Origin: Sporisorium sorghi
Lineage: Eukaryota > Basidiomycota > Ustilaginomycetes > Ustilaginales > Ustilaginaceae
Direction of reading: 5' to 3'
Assembly (NCBI GenBank): GCA_023212695.1
Contig: JALCCG010000255.1
Location: 1 to 30,721 of the forward strand
Length of the DNA stretch: 30,721 bases
The notes below the pieces were generated by a model. The model saw nothing but the letters and a program-made list of their open reading frames with translations, was not told the DNA's origin and searched no databases. The translations under genes were made by a program, and so were the position numbers. Shown piece after piece: positions 1-10,595 of the stretch. Every line of letters starts with the position of its first letter. The stretch's first letter is position 1.

Positions 1-641
1 AGTTGCTCGTCTCGCACGAATGAAGCTTCAAGTTTGTTAGGTCGAAGTGGTCACCTTTGCTTTCGGAAAAAAAAAAACGATCACCAGACGCTGTCGCGTT
101 GAGCCTGACTGTCTGTTTTCTCTGCCTTTTTTGGCAAGACGGGGCTCGCCGGAACAAGAGTCAGGCCGCGAAGAAGAAATTCCCACTGGCAAGGCAGAGA
201 AATACAAAATTGGCCTTGGACGGAATACAAATTGGAGCCCAACGTCGAGCTCTGAAATTGGTTTGGAGTCGGTCACCAATCAGCTGTTTGAAAATGGTCA
301 CCCAAAATGAAATCGTCTTTGCTGCTGTGCTGCTTGCTGCCTTCTCAACTGCTCGAAAATGTCAGGCTGGATGAGAAGGAAAGCAAAGAGCGCAGTGAGC
401 CAGAAGAGAGCGCTCAGAGCCTGTCTGGAAAGACGAGCCGGATGTTGGCTGTTGGCTGCTGTTGGCTGCTGCTCTCGAGAAGGAAGCTTTGAAATCGTGG
501 ATTTGCTCAAACCGGTCTGAACGTCGACGCCGTCGCTGTCATCGTCGTCGTTGTCGTCGTCGTCGTCACCTTCTCATCAGTGCTACCACCTATTCCCTCA
601 CCTCACCTCACCCTTTTCTCGTTGACAGCCTCTTCGTCACC
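1..641. other. Upstream region and 5' leader of the MPP-beta gene
   Basis: No gene is supported here. Short overlapping ORFs on both strands encode low-complexity Arg/Ser/Lys-rich peptides with no recognisable family. The stretch ends in a pyrimidine-rich leader just before the ATG at 642, as is common upstream of smut genes. The upstream neighbour lies outside the window. Confidence 0.6.
541..569. repeat. CGT/CGTT trinucleotide repeat
   Basis: Near-perfect CGT units, interrupted once by TTGT, lie about 75 nt upstream of the MPP-beta start codon. This is a simple-sequence repeat in the 5' leader with no assigned function. Confidence 0.8.
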
Positions 642-2494
642 ATGGCTGCCCGTCTTTTCGCACAGTCCTCGTTGAGGCTCGCCCGAGCCCAGAAGGTTCC
701 GGCCACCGCTGCTACCTTCAACCTTCGCAACCTGGCTACCGCCGTCTCGCGCCAGCCCATCACCCAGACCACCACGCTCGCCAACGGCCTCACCGTCGCC
801 ACCGAGTCCAACCCCTCGGCTCAGACCGCCACCGTGGGTGTGTGGATCGACGCTGGCTCTCGCGCCGAGACAGATCGCACCAACGGCACCGCCCACTTCC
901 TCGAGCACATGGCTTTCAAGGGTATGTATACCGTCATTGGACGCAGCAAAGCATCAGCCCTCCTGTGAACAGACGCAACGAAGCGAACATCACAGATAAG
1001 AAGGCTGCTCCTAGCAAGCCGTGGATCAGGCAATTCGACCAACTCAGCTCGGTCACTCGGACCCGCCGACAGAAGGCATACCAACAGCAGCGGCAGACTT
1101 TCCGCGCCCAGTCAAATCAATCAACCGAGACCACTTCGACACATGCAGCTCAGCATTCGCTCGAGGCTGACTCTCTTCGGATGCATCTCCGAACAATGTC
1201 ACCGAGGGCTGGTGCAATCATCGACGCTCTATGCAGCCGGACTGACCTTGTCTCTTTCTTCTTTTCGCTTGTCCCGCATCCAACCATCAACTCGCACGCC
1301 TCCCAACATCTTGCATATTCGCTTTCCACCCCAACAACAGGAACCGGCAAGCGTTCGCAGCACTCTCTTGAGCTCGAGGTCGAGAACCTCGGCGCGCACC
1401 TCAACGCCTACACCTCGCGAGAGCAGACCGTCTACTACGCCAAGGCCTTCCGCAAGGACGTCGACAAGGCCGTCGACATCATCTCGGACATCCTGCAAAA
1501 CTCGAAGCTCGAGAACTCGGCCATCGAGCGCGAGCGCGACGTCATCCTCCGCGAGCAGGAGGAGGTCGACAAGCTCAAGGACGAGGTCGTCTTTGACCAC
1601 CTTCACTCGGTCGCCTTCCAGGGCCAGCCTCTCGGCCGCACCATCCTCGGCCCCAAGAAGAACATCCTCTCGATCAAGCGCGAGGACCTGGCCGAGTACA
1701 TCAAGACCAACTACACGGCCGACCGCATGGTGCTTGTCGGTGCCGGTGGCATTGAGCACGACTCGCTCGTCAAGCTTGCCGAGCAGCACTTTGGCAGCCT
1801 GCCCGTGAGCTCGAGCCCCATCAAGCTCGGCCAGTCGTCGTCGCCCAAGACGAGCTTTGTCGGCTCCGAGGTGCGCATCCGCGACGACACGTCGCCCACG
1901 TGCAACTTTGCGCTCGCTGTCGAGGGTGTTTCGTGGAAGTCGCCCGACTACTTCCCCATGCTCGTGCTGCAGAGCATTATGGGCAACTGGGACCGTTCGC
2001 TCGGCTCGAGCCCCTTGCTCTCGTCGCGTCTGTCGCACATTGTCTCGTCCAACAACCTGGCCAACTCGTTTATGCACTTCTCCACCTCGTACTCGGACAC
2101 GGGTCTTTGGGGTGTCTACATGGTCTCGGAGAACTTCCTGCAGCTGGACGACTTGATCCACTTCACCCTGCGCGAGTGGCAGCGCATGAGCACCGCCCCG
2201 ACCGAGGGTGAGGTGGAGCGTGCCAAGGCGCAGCTCAAGGCGAGCTTGTTGCTCGGACTCGACGGCACCACGGCCATCGCCGAGGACATTGGACGACAGC
2301 TGGTCACGGCGGGCAAGCGATACACGCCACAGGAGATCCAGGCGGCCATCGACTCGATCGGCGTTCAGGACATCCAGCGCGTCGCACGCACCTACCTCTG
2401 GGATGCCGACTTTGCTCTTGCTGCACACGGACAGGTCGAGGGTATCCTCGACTACAACCGCATCCGATCCGACCTCAGCAGCATGGTCTGGTAA
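642..2494 (+). CDS. MAS1: Mitochondrial processing peptidase, beta subunit
   Basis: Catalytic subunit of the mitochondrial matrix protease that removes presequences from imported precursors; it works as a heterodimer with MPP-alpha. Two exons, 642-921 and 1341-2494, give 477 aa. The 419-nt intron (922-1340; donor GTATGT, acceptor AACAG) splits a Gly codon after HFLEHMAFK and restores the family sequence [15 protein letters not shown]. The M16 inverted zinc motif HFLEH is at residues 85-89 (ligands H85 and H89, catalytic E88). The third ligand fits E165, 76 residues after H89, the same spacing as I recall for the yeast enzyme. The N-terminus is Arg/Ala/Ser-rich without acidic residues, a typical matrix presequence. 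The ATG at 642 is chosen because it sits in caccATGg and begins that presequence. The exon 2 frame stays open through the intron back to 842, so an automatic call could miss exon 1. Length is usual for the family. Confidence 0.95.
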
Positions 2495-2855
2495 AGGGGC
2501 GGCGACGTCGTTGGAAGTTGACTCTTCGTCGCTCGGCCATCCGATCGGCTCCCAACCTTTCTCTTTGTCTTGACACTAGACGTCATCGCTTTTTGTTATG
2601 CGGAAGATACCGCGTCTACTATTGAATCTCATCACACTTTCTCAGCTTGATTCGCAGAGTGTGTGACGGTGTGGGTAGAACGGTCTGCGACCATACGAAG
2701 AAGAGGACACTCCCATGAAACTGATGTTGAGTGCCCGAGCTGTCCATCGATGAACGAGCTTGCGGCCATGATCGTGAATGCATTTGAGGTGGGGCAAGGG
2801 AGAGGACGAACTTCCAAAGCTAACTACAGCAGCAGCAGAAGGCAAACACAGCACA

Positions 2856-2889
2856 GCCAAGCCCAAGCCAAGCCAAGCCAAGCCAAGCC
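2856..2889. repeat. CCAAG/AAGCC pentanucleotide repeat
   Basis: About six tandem AAGCC units, one with an extra C, lie some 350 nt upstream of the ENTH-protein start. This is a short microsatellite with no assigned role. Confidence 0.85.
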
Positions 2890-3091
2890 GCGTGTCACCA
2901 AATTCGCTCTCGGCTGAAAATCGGCAAGAACACAGCGCGAACGAGCCACTTTTGGCTGAGAAATTGAGAGGTTGAGTGAGTCTATGCAGAGCAGATGCAA
3001 GAAAAGCAAGCAGCTCCCCGTGTCAGCGCGCGATTTCACTCCAAAGTAACACGGCAGCGCAAGAGAGGCAAAGGCAAAAAGCACTTGGCAG

Positions 3092-3128
3092 CCTCTCACT
3101 CTTTCTCTCTTTGTCTCTCTCTCTCTCC
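3092..3128 (+). repeat. CT-rich pyrimidine tract in the ENTH gene leader
   Basis: An almost uninterrupted CT/TTTCTCT run of about 37 nt ending in CCAG lies 107 nt before the start codon. It may be a core-promoter pyrimidine tract of the kind seen in fungal genes. It also looks like the 3' end of an intron, so a leader intron cannot be excluded. Confidence 0.6.
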
Positions 3129-3234
3129 AGCGCGACACACTTTCTTCCAGATCAACACATTCACCATCCTTCCCCTCTCGCATCTTCACCATCAAACAAC
3201 TCTCCATACTTACCACCACCTATTCGCCGCCACA

Positions 3235-4578
3235 ATGGACTTCGACGACATCGGCAGCAAGCTTGCCAACCTCACCATGTACGACGTCAAGTCGCTCTAC
3301 CGACAGGCTCGCAACTATGCGCTCAACGTCAGCGAGATCGAGGCCAAGGTGGACGAAGCCACCAACGATGACCCCTGGGGAGCCAGCTCCACCCTCATGC
3401 AGGAGATCGCCCAGGCGACCAACAACTTCCAGGACTTCAACGAGATCATGCCCACCATCTACCGCCGCTTCATGGAGAAGGAGGCGCGCGAATGGCGTCA
3501 GATCTACAAGGCGCTGCAGCTGCTCGAGTACCTCGTCAAGCACGGCTCGGAGCGCGTCGTCGATGATGCCCGCTCCCACCTCGCCACCATCAAGATCCTG
3601 CGCAACTTCCACTACATTGACGAGAAGGGTAAGGACCAGGGCATCAATGTGCGCAACCGTGCCAAGGAGCTCGCTGAGCTGCTGTCGGACGTCGACCGCA
3701 TCCGACAGGAGAGGAGGAAGGCGCGCTCGAACAAGACCAAGTACACGGGTGGAGGCAATGGCGAGTTTGTGCCCGGCAGCGGCACGGGTCGATACGGCGG
3801 GTTCGGCAGCGACAGCTACTGGGCTGGCGGAGGTGCTGCTCCGGGCGCTTCCAGTTCGAGTGGCGGCGGCGCGGCTGCTCGCGAGAGCTTCGAGGAGTAC
3901 GATGCGGGCGAATACGAGGAAACGCCCTCGGCAAGACCCAGCTCGAGCACCACGCGTGCCGGTGCTTCTCGAACCTCGCACGCCGCCCCTGCGCCCGCCA
4001 AGAAGGAGGCGCCCAAGGTTGCCGATCTCTTTAGCTTTGACGACGATGACGATCAGCCCGTCGCTGCTGTTGCGACGCCAGCTGCCGCCAAGCCCGCGGC
4101 AGACGACGCATTCGGCGACGACTTTGACGACTTCCAGGGTGCTCCCGCCACCGCTTCAACCCCTTCTGCTGCTGCCCCTGCCAAACCGGCTGCAACAACA
4201 TCGGCGCAGTCGTTCGACTACTTCGACTCGGCGCCTATCGCACCCGCAGCTCCCAAGTCGGCCGCATCCAGCACCGTCATGTCGCCCACCCAGTCTGCGT
4301 CGTCGAAACCTGCCACCCCCTCGGTCACGTCGCCGGCAGCAGCGTCGCGCCCGGCAGCTTCGACCAACTCGTCGTTCAACTTTGACGATCTCTGGGCCGC
4401 TTCGTCCGGCAAGTCGAGCAGCGCTGCGGGCAAGCAGAAGATGTCGATGGCCGAGATGGCCAAGAACCAGAGCTCGAGTGCACTTTTCGGTGCGTCGTCG
4501 ACGGGTCAGCCTGCGGCGCAGCAGCAGCAGCAGCAGCAGCAGCAGGCGAAGAAGAAGGATATCTTTGATTTGCTTTGA
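3235..4578 (+). CDS. ENT3: ENTH-domain clathrin adaptor, Ent3/epsinR type
   Basis: Endocytic-type adaptor expected to bind phosphoinositides and clathrin/AP-1/GGA partners in trans-Golgi to endosome traffic. Single exon, 447 aa. Residues about 15-160 form an ENTH domain. The segments EATNDDPWGASSTLM, WRQIYKALQLLEYLVKHGSERVV and DQGINVRNRAKEL resemble yeast Ent3 and human epsinR more than the Ent1/2 epsins. The rest is disordered and Ser/Ala/Pro-rich, with acidic-phenylalanine peptides (F268 followed by five Asp; DDFDDF at 295-300) that fit gamma-ear binding motifs. It has nine Gln at 429-437 and ends in DIFDLL, a possible clathrin-binding end. No ubiquitin-interacting motifs are obvious, consistent with Ent3 rather than Ent1/2. 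The ATG at 3235 starts the family N-terminus; an in-frame ATG at 2995 precedes it but encodes leader-like sequence. The Ent3 rather than Ent5 assignment is from memory of the families. Confidence 0.9.
   Translation: MDFDDIGSKLANLTMYDVKSLYRQARNYALNVSEIEAKVDEATNDDPWGASSTLMQEIAQATNNFQDFNEIMPTIYRRFMEKEAREWRQIYKALQLLEYLVKHGSERVVDDARSHLATIKILRNFHYIDEKGKDQGINVRNRAKELAELLSDVDRIRQERRKARSNKTKYTGGGNGEFVPGSGTGRYGGFGSDSYWAGGGAAPGASSSSGGGAAARESFEEYDAGEYEETPSARPSSSTTRAGASRTSHAAPAPAKKEAPKVADLFSFDDDDDQPVAAVATPAAAKPAADDAFGDDFDDFQGAPATASTPSAAAPAKPAATTSAQSFDYFDSAPIAPAAPKSAASSTVMSPTQSASSKPATPSVTSPAAASRPAASTNSSFNFDDLWAASSGKSSSAAGKQKMSMAEMAKNQSSSALFGASSTGQPAAQQQQQQQQQAKKKDIFDLL
4519..4545 (+). repeat. CAG repeat coding for polyglutamine
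   Basis: Nine pure CAG codons lie near the 3' end of the ENTH gene. Because the codon is invariant, the tract can vary in length by slippage. Confidence 0.9.
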
Positions 4579-4836
4579 CGAGCGAGTTGGGTTTGTCCAG
4601 GGTCAGATCACTCTGTTCTAATGTCATGACGTTTCGTTTCCGCATCGTAGGCGCTGATCCCGCATAATGCATGGACATGTACGACAAAGCGAGTGTTCGG
4701 TCGGCTTGTGCTGAGCAGTTGTGAAAGCTGAGCATTTGAAGTGAGTTTCGCTGTTGTACGCAGCCTCTGACACTGTACGTCGTGCACTCACACTCTCCGA
4801 CGAAAACAACAACTCGACATCCGATTTCCAAACACA

Positions 4837-7229
4837 ATGGCGCCGACAAAGCCGCGCAAGCTCATCGCCACTACCCGCACTGTGGCGAGGGTGCTTTCGT
4901 CCGACTTTGGCATCCGAAACGGCTATGAGGTCGTCGATGGCCCACCCATGCATACTTCTCCTTCACCCGTGCCCATCGTCCAGGGTGGCACTGACGCCGC
5001 AGCGGCACTCAAGGCTTTCTTCGCCCAGCAGAGCGGCGACAAGCTTAGCGGCGTCCGACGCGTGGCGATCGAGGGCGACCGACGGATGGCCTTCAAGATA
5101 GGTGACCTGGTCGAGGTCCAGCAAGGCGGCAGCAAGATGCTCGTCCTCATCAGCAAGCTCACGAGGCGTACCCTGTTCGGCTTCGAGCTGGTGTGGGCCA
5201 GCAAGACGATGCTTCATGACGTCCTGAGCAGCAACGAGGTGTTTGCGACCTCTCGAGAGGTGACTGCGCCGCTCGCAATGGTCGCGCACAGGATTGATCC
5301 AAACAGCGTCGCTCTTCGATTCGCCTGGGACGAGACCAGGCCAGCTTTCGTCGGACTCAACGAGTGGTCGAAGCAGCAGCAGCAGGGAAGCGCTTCTCGG
5401 GACAAAGTCGAGTATCACGAGGGCGATTTCGTCTTCCTCCAGCCCCGCGACGACGGTCCCCTGCTCGACATCGTGCAAGTACATCGCGTTCGAAACGAGA
5501 CTGTCATCGTACGATACCTCCACCGGCAAGCCACCTCACCGGCCGCTGGTTTCAAGCATGACCGACTCCTGCATCCCGATGCGGAGCTGGTACGCATTGA
5601 CCGAAAGACGTTTGCACCTGTGTCGAAGTGCAATGTCTCGCTGCTGTCCAGCAACGCCTCTTCGTGGACGACGGACGCCTCCGAGTTCTTTGTCACGGAG
5701 AAAGGCGCGAGCCTTCTGCGGCCCGAATGCGGCCCTTGCACCGAGAACCATAGGAAGGAGAGGAGGGACCTCCGCACTCGACCTCTGCTCACCGCCATGG
5801 AGATCATGTGCGGCGCCGGCGGCCTCAGCCTCGGCCTGGACGTCTCTGGCGCCTGCAACACCAAGTTCGCCATCGACGCCGACGCCGACTCCATCAAAAC
5901 CTTCCGGACACACCACCCAGACGCCAAGGCGTACTGGTGTGACGCAGGCGACGCGCTCCGACGTGCAACTGCCGGCAAGCGCTCGTCCGAAGGCCTACCT
6001 TTCCCGCAACGTGGCGAGGTCGACGTGATCGCCGCCGGCCCGCCGTGCCAGGGGTTCAGCCGCCAGAATCGCGCAGCTCCGCGCGAGGCCGCGCACGAGG
6101 ACTCGCGCAACCTTCTGGTGTGCACGGTGCTCGGATGGGTCGAGCACCTGCAGCCCAAGTATCTGATCTTGGAGAACGTCGAGGGCTTCACGGCTTCGAA
6201 GCTCGGCGGGCGGGAACAGGGGATGATCAAGCTGGTGATGAAGTGTCTGCTGGACCTTGGATACGCGACCACCTGCGGGTTCGTGCAGTCAGGCGCGTTT
6301 GGGTGCCCGCAGTCGAGGGGAAGGTTCATCCTGCTCGCTGCGAGGAAAGATGTGGTCCTGCCGCAGCTGCCGCAGCCTACGCATCAGTTCCTGGGCAAGA
6401 AAGCGTATTCTTTCAGCTGGACTGATGCAGAGGGGCGTCAGCACACGGCTCAGCGAGCACGCTCCGTCGCGATGCTGCCCGCAATCACGGTCTCGGACGC
6501 CATCGACGATCTGCCGGTATTCGACTGGAAGGATCCACACCAGGTCTATGCGGGACCTGACCAGATCGAGATCGATCGCGAGCAGTGCGGGATCAGACAG
6601 GTCGAGGTCGTCGGTGGTCGCGCAGCCGGGTTTGAAAAGATCCGATACACCACGCAGCCGCACAACTCGTTCCAGGAGCGCATGCGGGTCTTTGGCAGCC
6701 AGGTAGCTCGGAGCGTCACGCAACACCAGACTCCTGGCTTCATGCCATTGGCAGTGGAGAGAGTCGTCAACGTCGCCTTGCGTCCACGAGCTACTTACGA
6801 TTCGTGGAGCGAGCCGCACATCGACAAGCCGGCTCTCCTCGGGCGTTCTCATGTAAGTTGTTTTCTCTCAGCGTAACGATCGAGCTTGACAATGAGCACC
6901 TCGCTGACGATTCTATTCTCATATTGACAACACAGATCGGTAGGTGGGAACAGGACGCCTTCAAGTACGAACGGATTGACGGGAGCCGGTATGTGGGCGC
7001 GCTCATGACCGCCATCACGCCCCATGGTAGCTTGATCCATCCGGGCCAGCGCAGGATCTTGACGGTGCGCGAATGTGCGCGAGCGCAGGGCTTCCCGGAC
7101 TGGATCGAGTTTCACTCGTCGGACGCGAACCTAGCGTCTGCGTACAGGCAGATTGGGAATGCGGTTCCTGTCCCGCTGGGTGTCGCGTTGGGCAGGTCGC
7201 TCATTGCGGCTCGAAAGCGGGATGCATAG
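4837..7229 (+). CDS. DNA (cytosine-5) methyltransferase with two BAH-like domains
   Basis: Expected to transfer a methyl group from S-adenosylmethionine to C5 of cytosine in nuclear DNA. Exons 4837-6852 and 6936-7229 (intron 6853-6935, donor GTAAGT, acceptor ACAG, phase 0) give 769 aa. N-terminal parts at about residues 84-160 and 191-270 look like BAH modules (IGDLVEVQ..., EGDFVFLQP...). The catalytic motifs are complete: motif I EIMCGAGG (322-329), motif IV GPPCQGFS with the nucleophile C404, motif VI ENV (446-448), motif VIII QSRGRF (492-497), motif IX RECARAQGFPD, and motif X QIGNAVP (744-750) in exon 2. Architecture and target-recognition region resemble the DIM-2/DNMT1 group, not TRDMT1 or DNMT5. 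There is no room for an RFTS or CXXC domain, and it is much shorter than Neurospora DIM-2. It starts 258 bp after the ENTH gene. I infer an intact enzyme; the subclass is uncertain. Confidence 0.92.
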
Positions 7230-7922
7230 GCGAGCAAAACAGCTCGCAGACCAGTAGCACCACCACCACCACCTCACAGCGTCAATGTCTTCACAAATCA
7301 CCACGAAAAGGCCATCAGAGTTGCCATCGTCGAGCCCAACAGATCGCGCGTGGCGAAGGTGTCAGCTGTGCAGTCGTGTAAATTTTGAGAAGCTGGCTGG
7401 CGCGCTGCGAGAGGGCCGATTTTCTCGCAACGCCTTTTCGCCACTTTTTACTCCACTTTCGGATGAGCCGCTTCTTTGCCTTGAGCAGATCTCTCATCTC
7501 GGCTTGCTTCCGATCCACCTTCTCAACACCTTGTCTCGGCATTTCCACACTGTCGCTTCGCCGTTGAATCTCTCTTGCTACTGCCTAGTCGCTGTGCCTT
7601 TCAAGCATCCTGCGTTTGTCGTCGTTGCGCATACACGAGCTCTCGTCAGCCAAGCTCGATTTGTCAGTGCTCGGGCCCTTTCAACTGGACACTCATTCTC
7701 CGCCGCAGTCGTGGATCTCGTCAGCCCACCATCAGAAGCTGTCAACTCGTCATCTCCAAGCCAGCGACCTCTTCAGCATCTTCTCGTCTTCTCGCATCGG
7801 AATCGCTCTACTGCACCCTCTTGCTCTGCTACACTTCGACTCGTCGCCAGGCCACCGTCGCTCTTCAACCCATCATTGGGCGCGTGCGTAGCGTTCAGCA
7901 GCTCTTCTACATCCTACAAAAA
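7230..7922 (+). other. Intergenic region and long leader of the poly(A) polymerase gene
   Basis: The 693 nt between two same-strand genes contain several ATGs. One, at 7285, opens a 250-codon frame that overlaps the poly(A) polymerase start out of frame. Its peptide is Ser/Leu/Arg-rich and matches no family I know, so I treat it as leader sequence with possible upstream-ORF activity, not as a gene. Confidence 0.6.
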
Positions 7923-10031
7923 ATGCCCACGTCGGCTTCTGCGGTGGAGCCTGCCCTTGGCGGTGGGCCAACCAGGAACCTCGGGGTCACTCCACCCATC
8001 GCCACCAACGGACCGACACCAAGAGAGATCGAGGTGACCAAGACGCTCGTCGCAGAGCTCGAGAAGCAGGGCGTCTTTGAGAGCGATGAAGAGAGCAAGG
8101 TTCGGTAAGTCATCTAGCTTCCCATCATCTTTCAGCGCATCGAGCTCACCGCAATTCATCAATCTTTCGGGGGGTTCCACAGCGAGGTCATCTTGGGCAA
8201 GCTCGATGCCATGGTCAAGGATTTCGTGTATCGAGTATCAATAGCCAATGGCATGTCGGAATCGCTCGCGCGAGCAGCAGGCGGCAAGATCTTTACGTTC
8301 GGCTCGTATCGTCTCGGCGTGCACGGTCCAGGCTCGGATATCGATACGCTCTGCGTCGTGCCCAAGCACGTCCAGCGCCAAGACTTTTTTTCGGTGTTCG
8401 AGACCATGCTCAAGGAGCGCGAGGAGGTCACCGAGGTTGCTGGCGTACCCACGGCTCACGTGCCTCTGATCGCGGCCAAGTTCATGGGTGTGGATATCGA
8501 CTTCACCTTTGCTCGTCTAGCGTTACCCCGGGTGGAGGACAACCTGTCGCTCGAGGACGACAACCTGCTGCGCAATCTCGACGAGCGCGATGTGCGCAGT
8601 CTCGGCGGTTCGCGTGTCACAGACGGCATCTTGCGGCTGGTGCCCAACATCCACGTCTTCCGCATGGCGCTGCGGTGCATCAAGCTGTGGGCGCAGCGGC
8701 GTGCGATCTATTCGAACGTCATGGGCTTCCTCGGCGGTGTCGCCTGGGCCATGTTGACCGCGCGTATCTGCCAGCTCTACCCGAACGAAGCGGCGGGTGC
8801 GATCGTCTCGCGCTTCTTCATCATTCTGTACCAGTGGAAGTGGCCGCAGCCGGTGCTGCTGACGCAGATCGAGGACGGCCCGCTCTCGGTGCGCGTGTGG
8901 AACCCCAAACTCTACCCGTCGGATCGGCTGCACCGCATGCCCATCATCACGCCCGCGTATCCCGGCATGTGCGCGACGCACAACGTGTCGCAGTCGACGC
9001 AGATGGTCATGACGTCCGAGTTCAAGCGCGCCGCCGAGGTGGTGGACCGCGTCATCATCGGCAAGACGGACTGGAACGAGCTCTTTGCCAAGCACGATTT
9101 CTTCTTCAAGTACAAGTACTATCTGCAAGTGATTGCGTCGTCGGGGTCGGCGGATCTGCAGCTGAAATGGCACGGTACGGTGGAGTCCAAGATCCGGCAG
9201 TTGGTGATGAAGCTCGAGCTGGTGCCTACGATTACGTGTGCGCATCCGTTCATCAAGGGGTTCGATCAGGTGTCCGAGTGCTGGAACGACCACGAGGTGC
9301 GGCTGGTCGCGACGGGCGATATCCCGGACGAGGTGGCGCAGCGCACGCAGAAGGTCGCCGCGCTGCCGGAGAGCGACGAGGCCAAGCAGGCCGCCGCGGA
9401 CGAGGCGGCCAAGCTGACTTCCGGCAAGGAAGGTCACCGGATGATTTATACTACTACGTTCTACATTGGGCTGAGCATCGAGCCGAAGCTGGCGGGGGAA
9501 GGGCCGCGCAAGCTCGACATCAGCTACCCCACCGCCGAGTTCACGGGCAAGGTCAAGCAGTGGGAGCAGTACGACGAGGCGTCCATGGGCATTGTGGTTC
9601 GGCATATCAAGTGGACCCAGTTGCCCGGGTATGTGTTTGAGGGCGGCGAGAACCGCGTCACTGCCGCAGCGGCGGCGGGGGGTAAGGTGAATGGCAAGCG
9701 CGCCAAGTCCGGGAAGAAGAAGAACGGGGCGAGCAACAGCAACGGTGCTGCTGAGACGGCAGCGGCGGCGGCGGGTGGTCAGGCAAATGGCTCGACGTAT
9801 GCGGAGAACGAGACCGTGACGGCGGTGGACAACGGCGATGCCGAGATGGCGTCGCCGACTAAGAAGCAGCGCACGGTGCCTGGTGCGCCCCTAGGCTCTT
9901 CAGGAGCGGCAAGCGCAACGCCAACGCTGCCGCTGCAGCCAGCGACCGCCGCCAAGGAGCTGGAGAACTTCCAGCTGGCGACGGGCAACCAGCCGATTGC
10001 TGCGTCCACGAATACCGCTGCCAACCATTGA
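7923..10031 (+). CDS. PAP1: Nuclear poly(A) polymerase
   Basis: Adds the poly(A) tail to cleaved pre-mRNA as part of the cleavage and polyadenylation machinery. Exons 7923-8104 and 8183-10031 (intron 8105-8182, donor GTAAGT, acceptor CACAG, splitting an Arg codon) give 676 aa. The nucleotidyltransferase signature FGSYRLGVHGPGSDIDTL starts at F100. The three metal-binding aspartates fit D113, D115 and D167; the last pair is 52 residues apart, as in yeast Pap1. The central and RNA-binding domains follow: KLWAQRRA, GGVAWAMLTARICQLYPN and MPIITPAYPGMCATHN are nearly family-invariant. The last 130 residues are disordered and Ala/Gly/Asn-rich, with basic clusters (KRAKSGKKK, KKQR) that could be nuclear signals. 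The ATG at 7923 (acaaaaaATGcc) gives a normal-length N-terminus ending in the helix before the catalytic domain. Confidence 0.96.
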
Positions 10032-10595
10032 ACGGTGTCTTTTCATTGTGCCGCGTTGGGTTTGGTATCGGGTTGCGAGGAGAAGTCCTTGCTTGTTTGT
10101 CTTGGTCTGGGTTTCACAGCATCTACTTTGTAAAAGAGCATCACACATCGAATGAGACGCATTTCACACACTCGTCCCCGTCAGCTTTCGACCCGTGAGC
10201 CAGATGTTCAACACAGCTCAATGATTGGCTTCCGGCTGGGCCCGATTGACAATGTGAGAGCTGAACTGAGCAGCCGCGGAGGGCACACACACACACACAC
10301 ACACACGCTGATCGCTACAGACCCGAACGGCAAGAGCAGAGTGTGCAGAGAGAAAGATGTTTTTTTTTTTGAGTTTTTACCTTCTCCTTGTCAAAGCCTG
10401 CCTGCATACTGGTGCGGAGGAAGACGAAGAAGTGGTAACTACGAGCTAGCTTACATCTGACGGTGAATGTCAGAGAGAGGGTGTGTGAGGGTTGCAGAAA
10501 ATTTTTGGATTGGATCGCGAGTGATCCGGGGTGGGGTTATGCGAGAGGGAATGAGCCTCGGGTGAGAATGCGTGGTGTAAGGGAGACGTCGTGGT
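10032..10595. other. Convergent 3' intergenic region, PAP1 and RPL17
   Basis: This 564-nt stretch between convergent genes should hold both 3' UTRs and poly(A) sites. It contains a CA microsatellite and a T11 run (10360-10370). No coding signal is supported. Confidence 0.7.
10284..10306. repeat. (CA)n microsatellite
   Basis: A pure CA dinucleotide run of 23 nt lies between the convergent PAP1 and RPL17 genes. Confidence 0.95.

Larger units (their letters stand above)
2495..3234. other. Intergenic region, MPP-beta to ENTH adaptor
   Basis: This 740-nt stretch between two same-strand genes holds the 3' end of the first and the promoter and leader of the second. It contains a pentanucleotide repeat and a long pyrimidine tract, listed separately. 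No coding signal is supported. Confidence 0.7.

Noticed and set aside
7285..8037. Separate gene upstream of PAP1
   Set aside because: The peptide is Ser/Leu/Arg-rich with no family features and overlaps the conserved PAP1 N-terminus. It is kept only as a possible upstream ORF.
8523..9605. 360-codon antisense frame opposite PAP1
   Set aside because: His/Arg/Leu-rich shadow of a clearly conserved gene.
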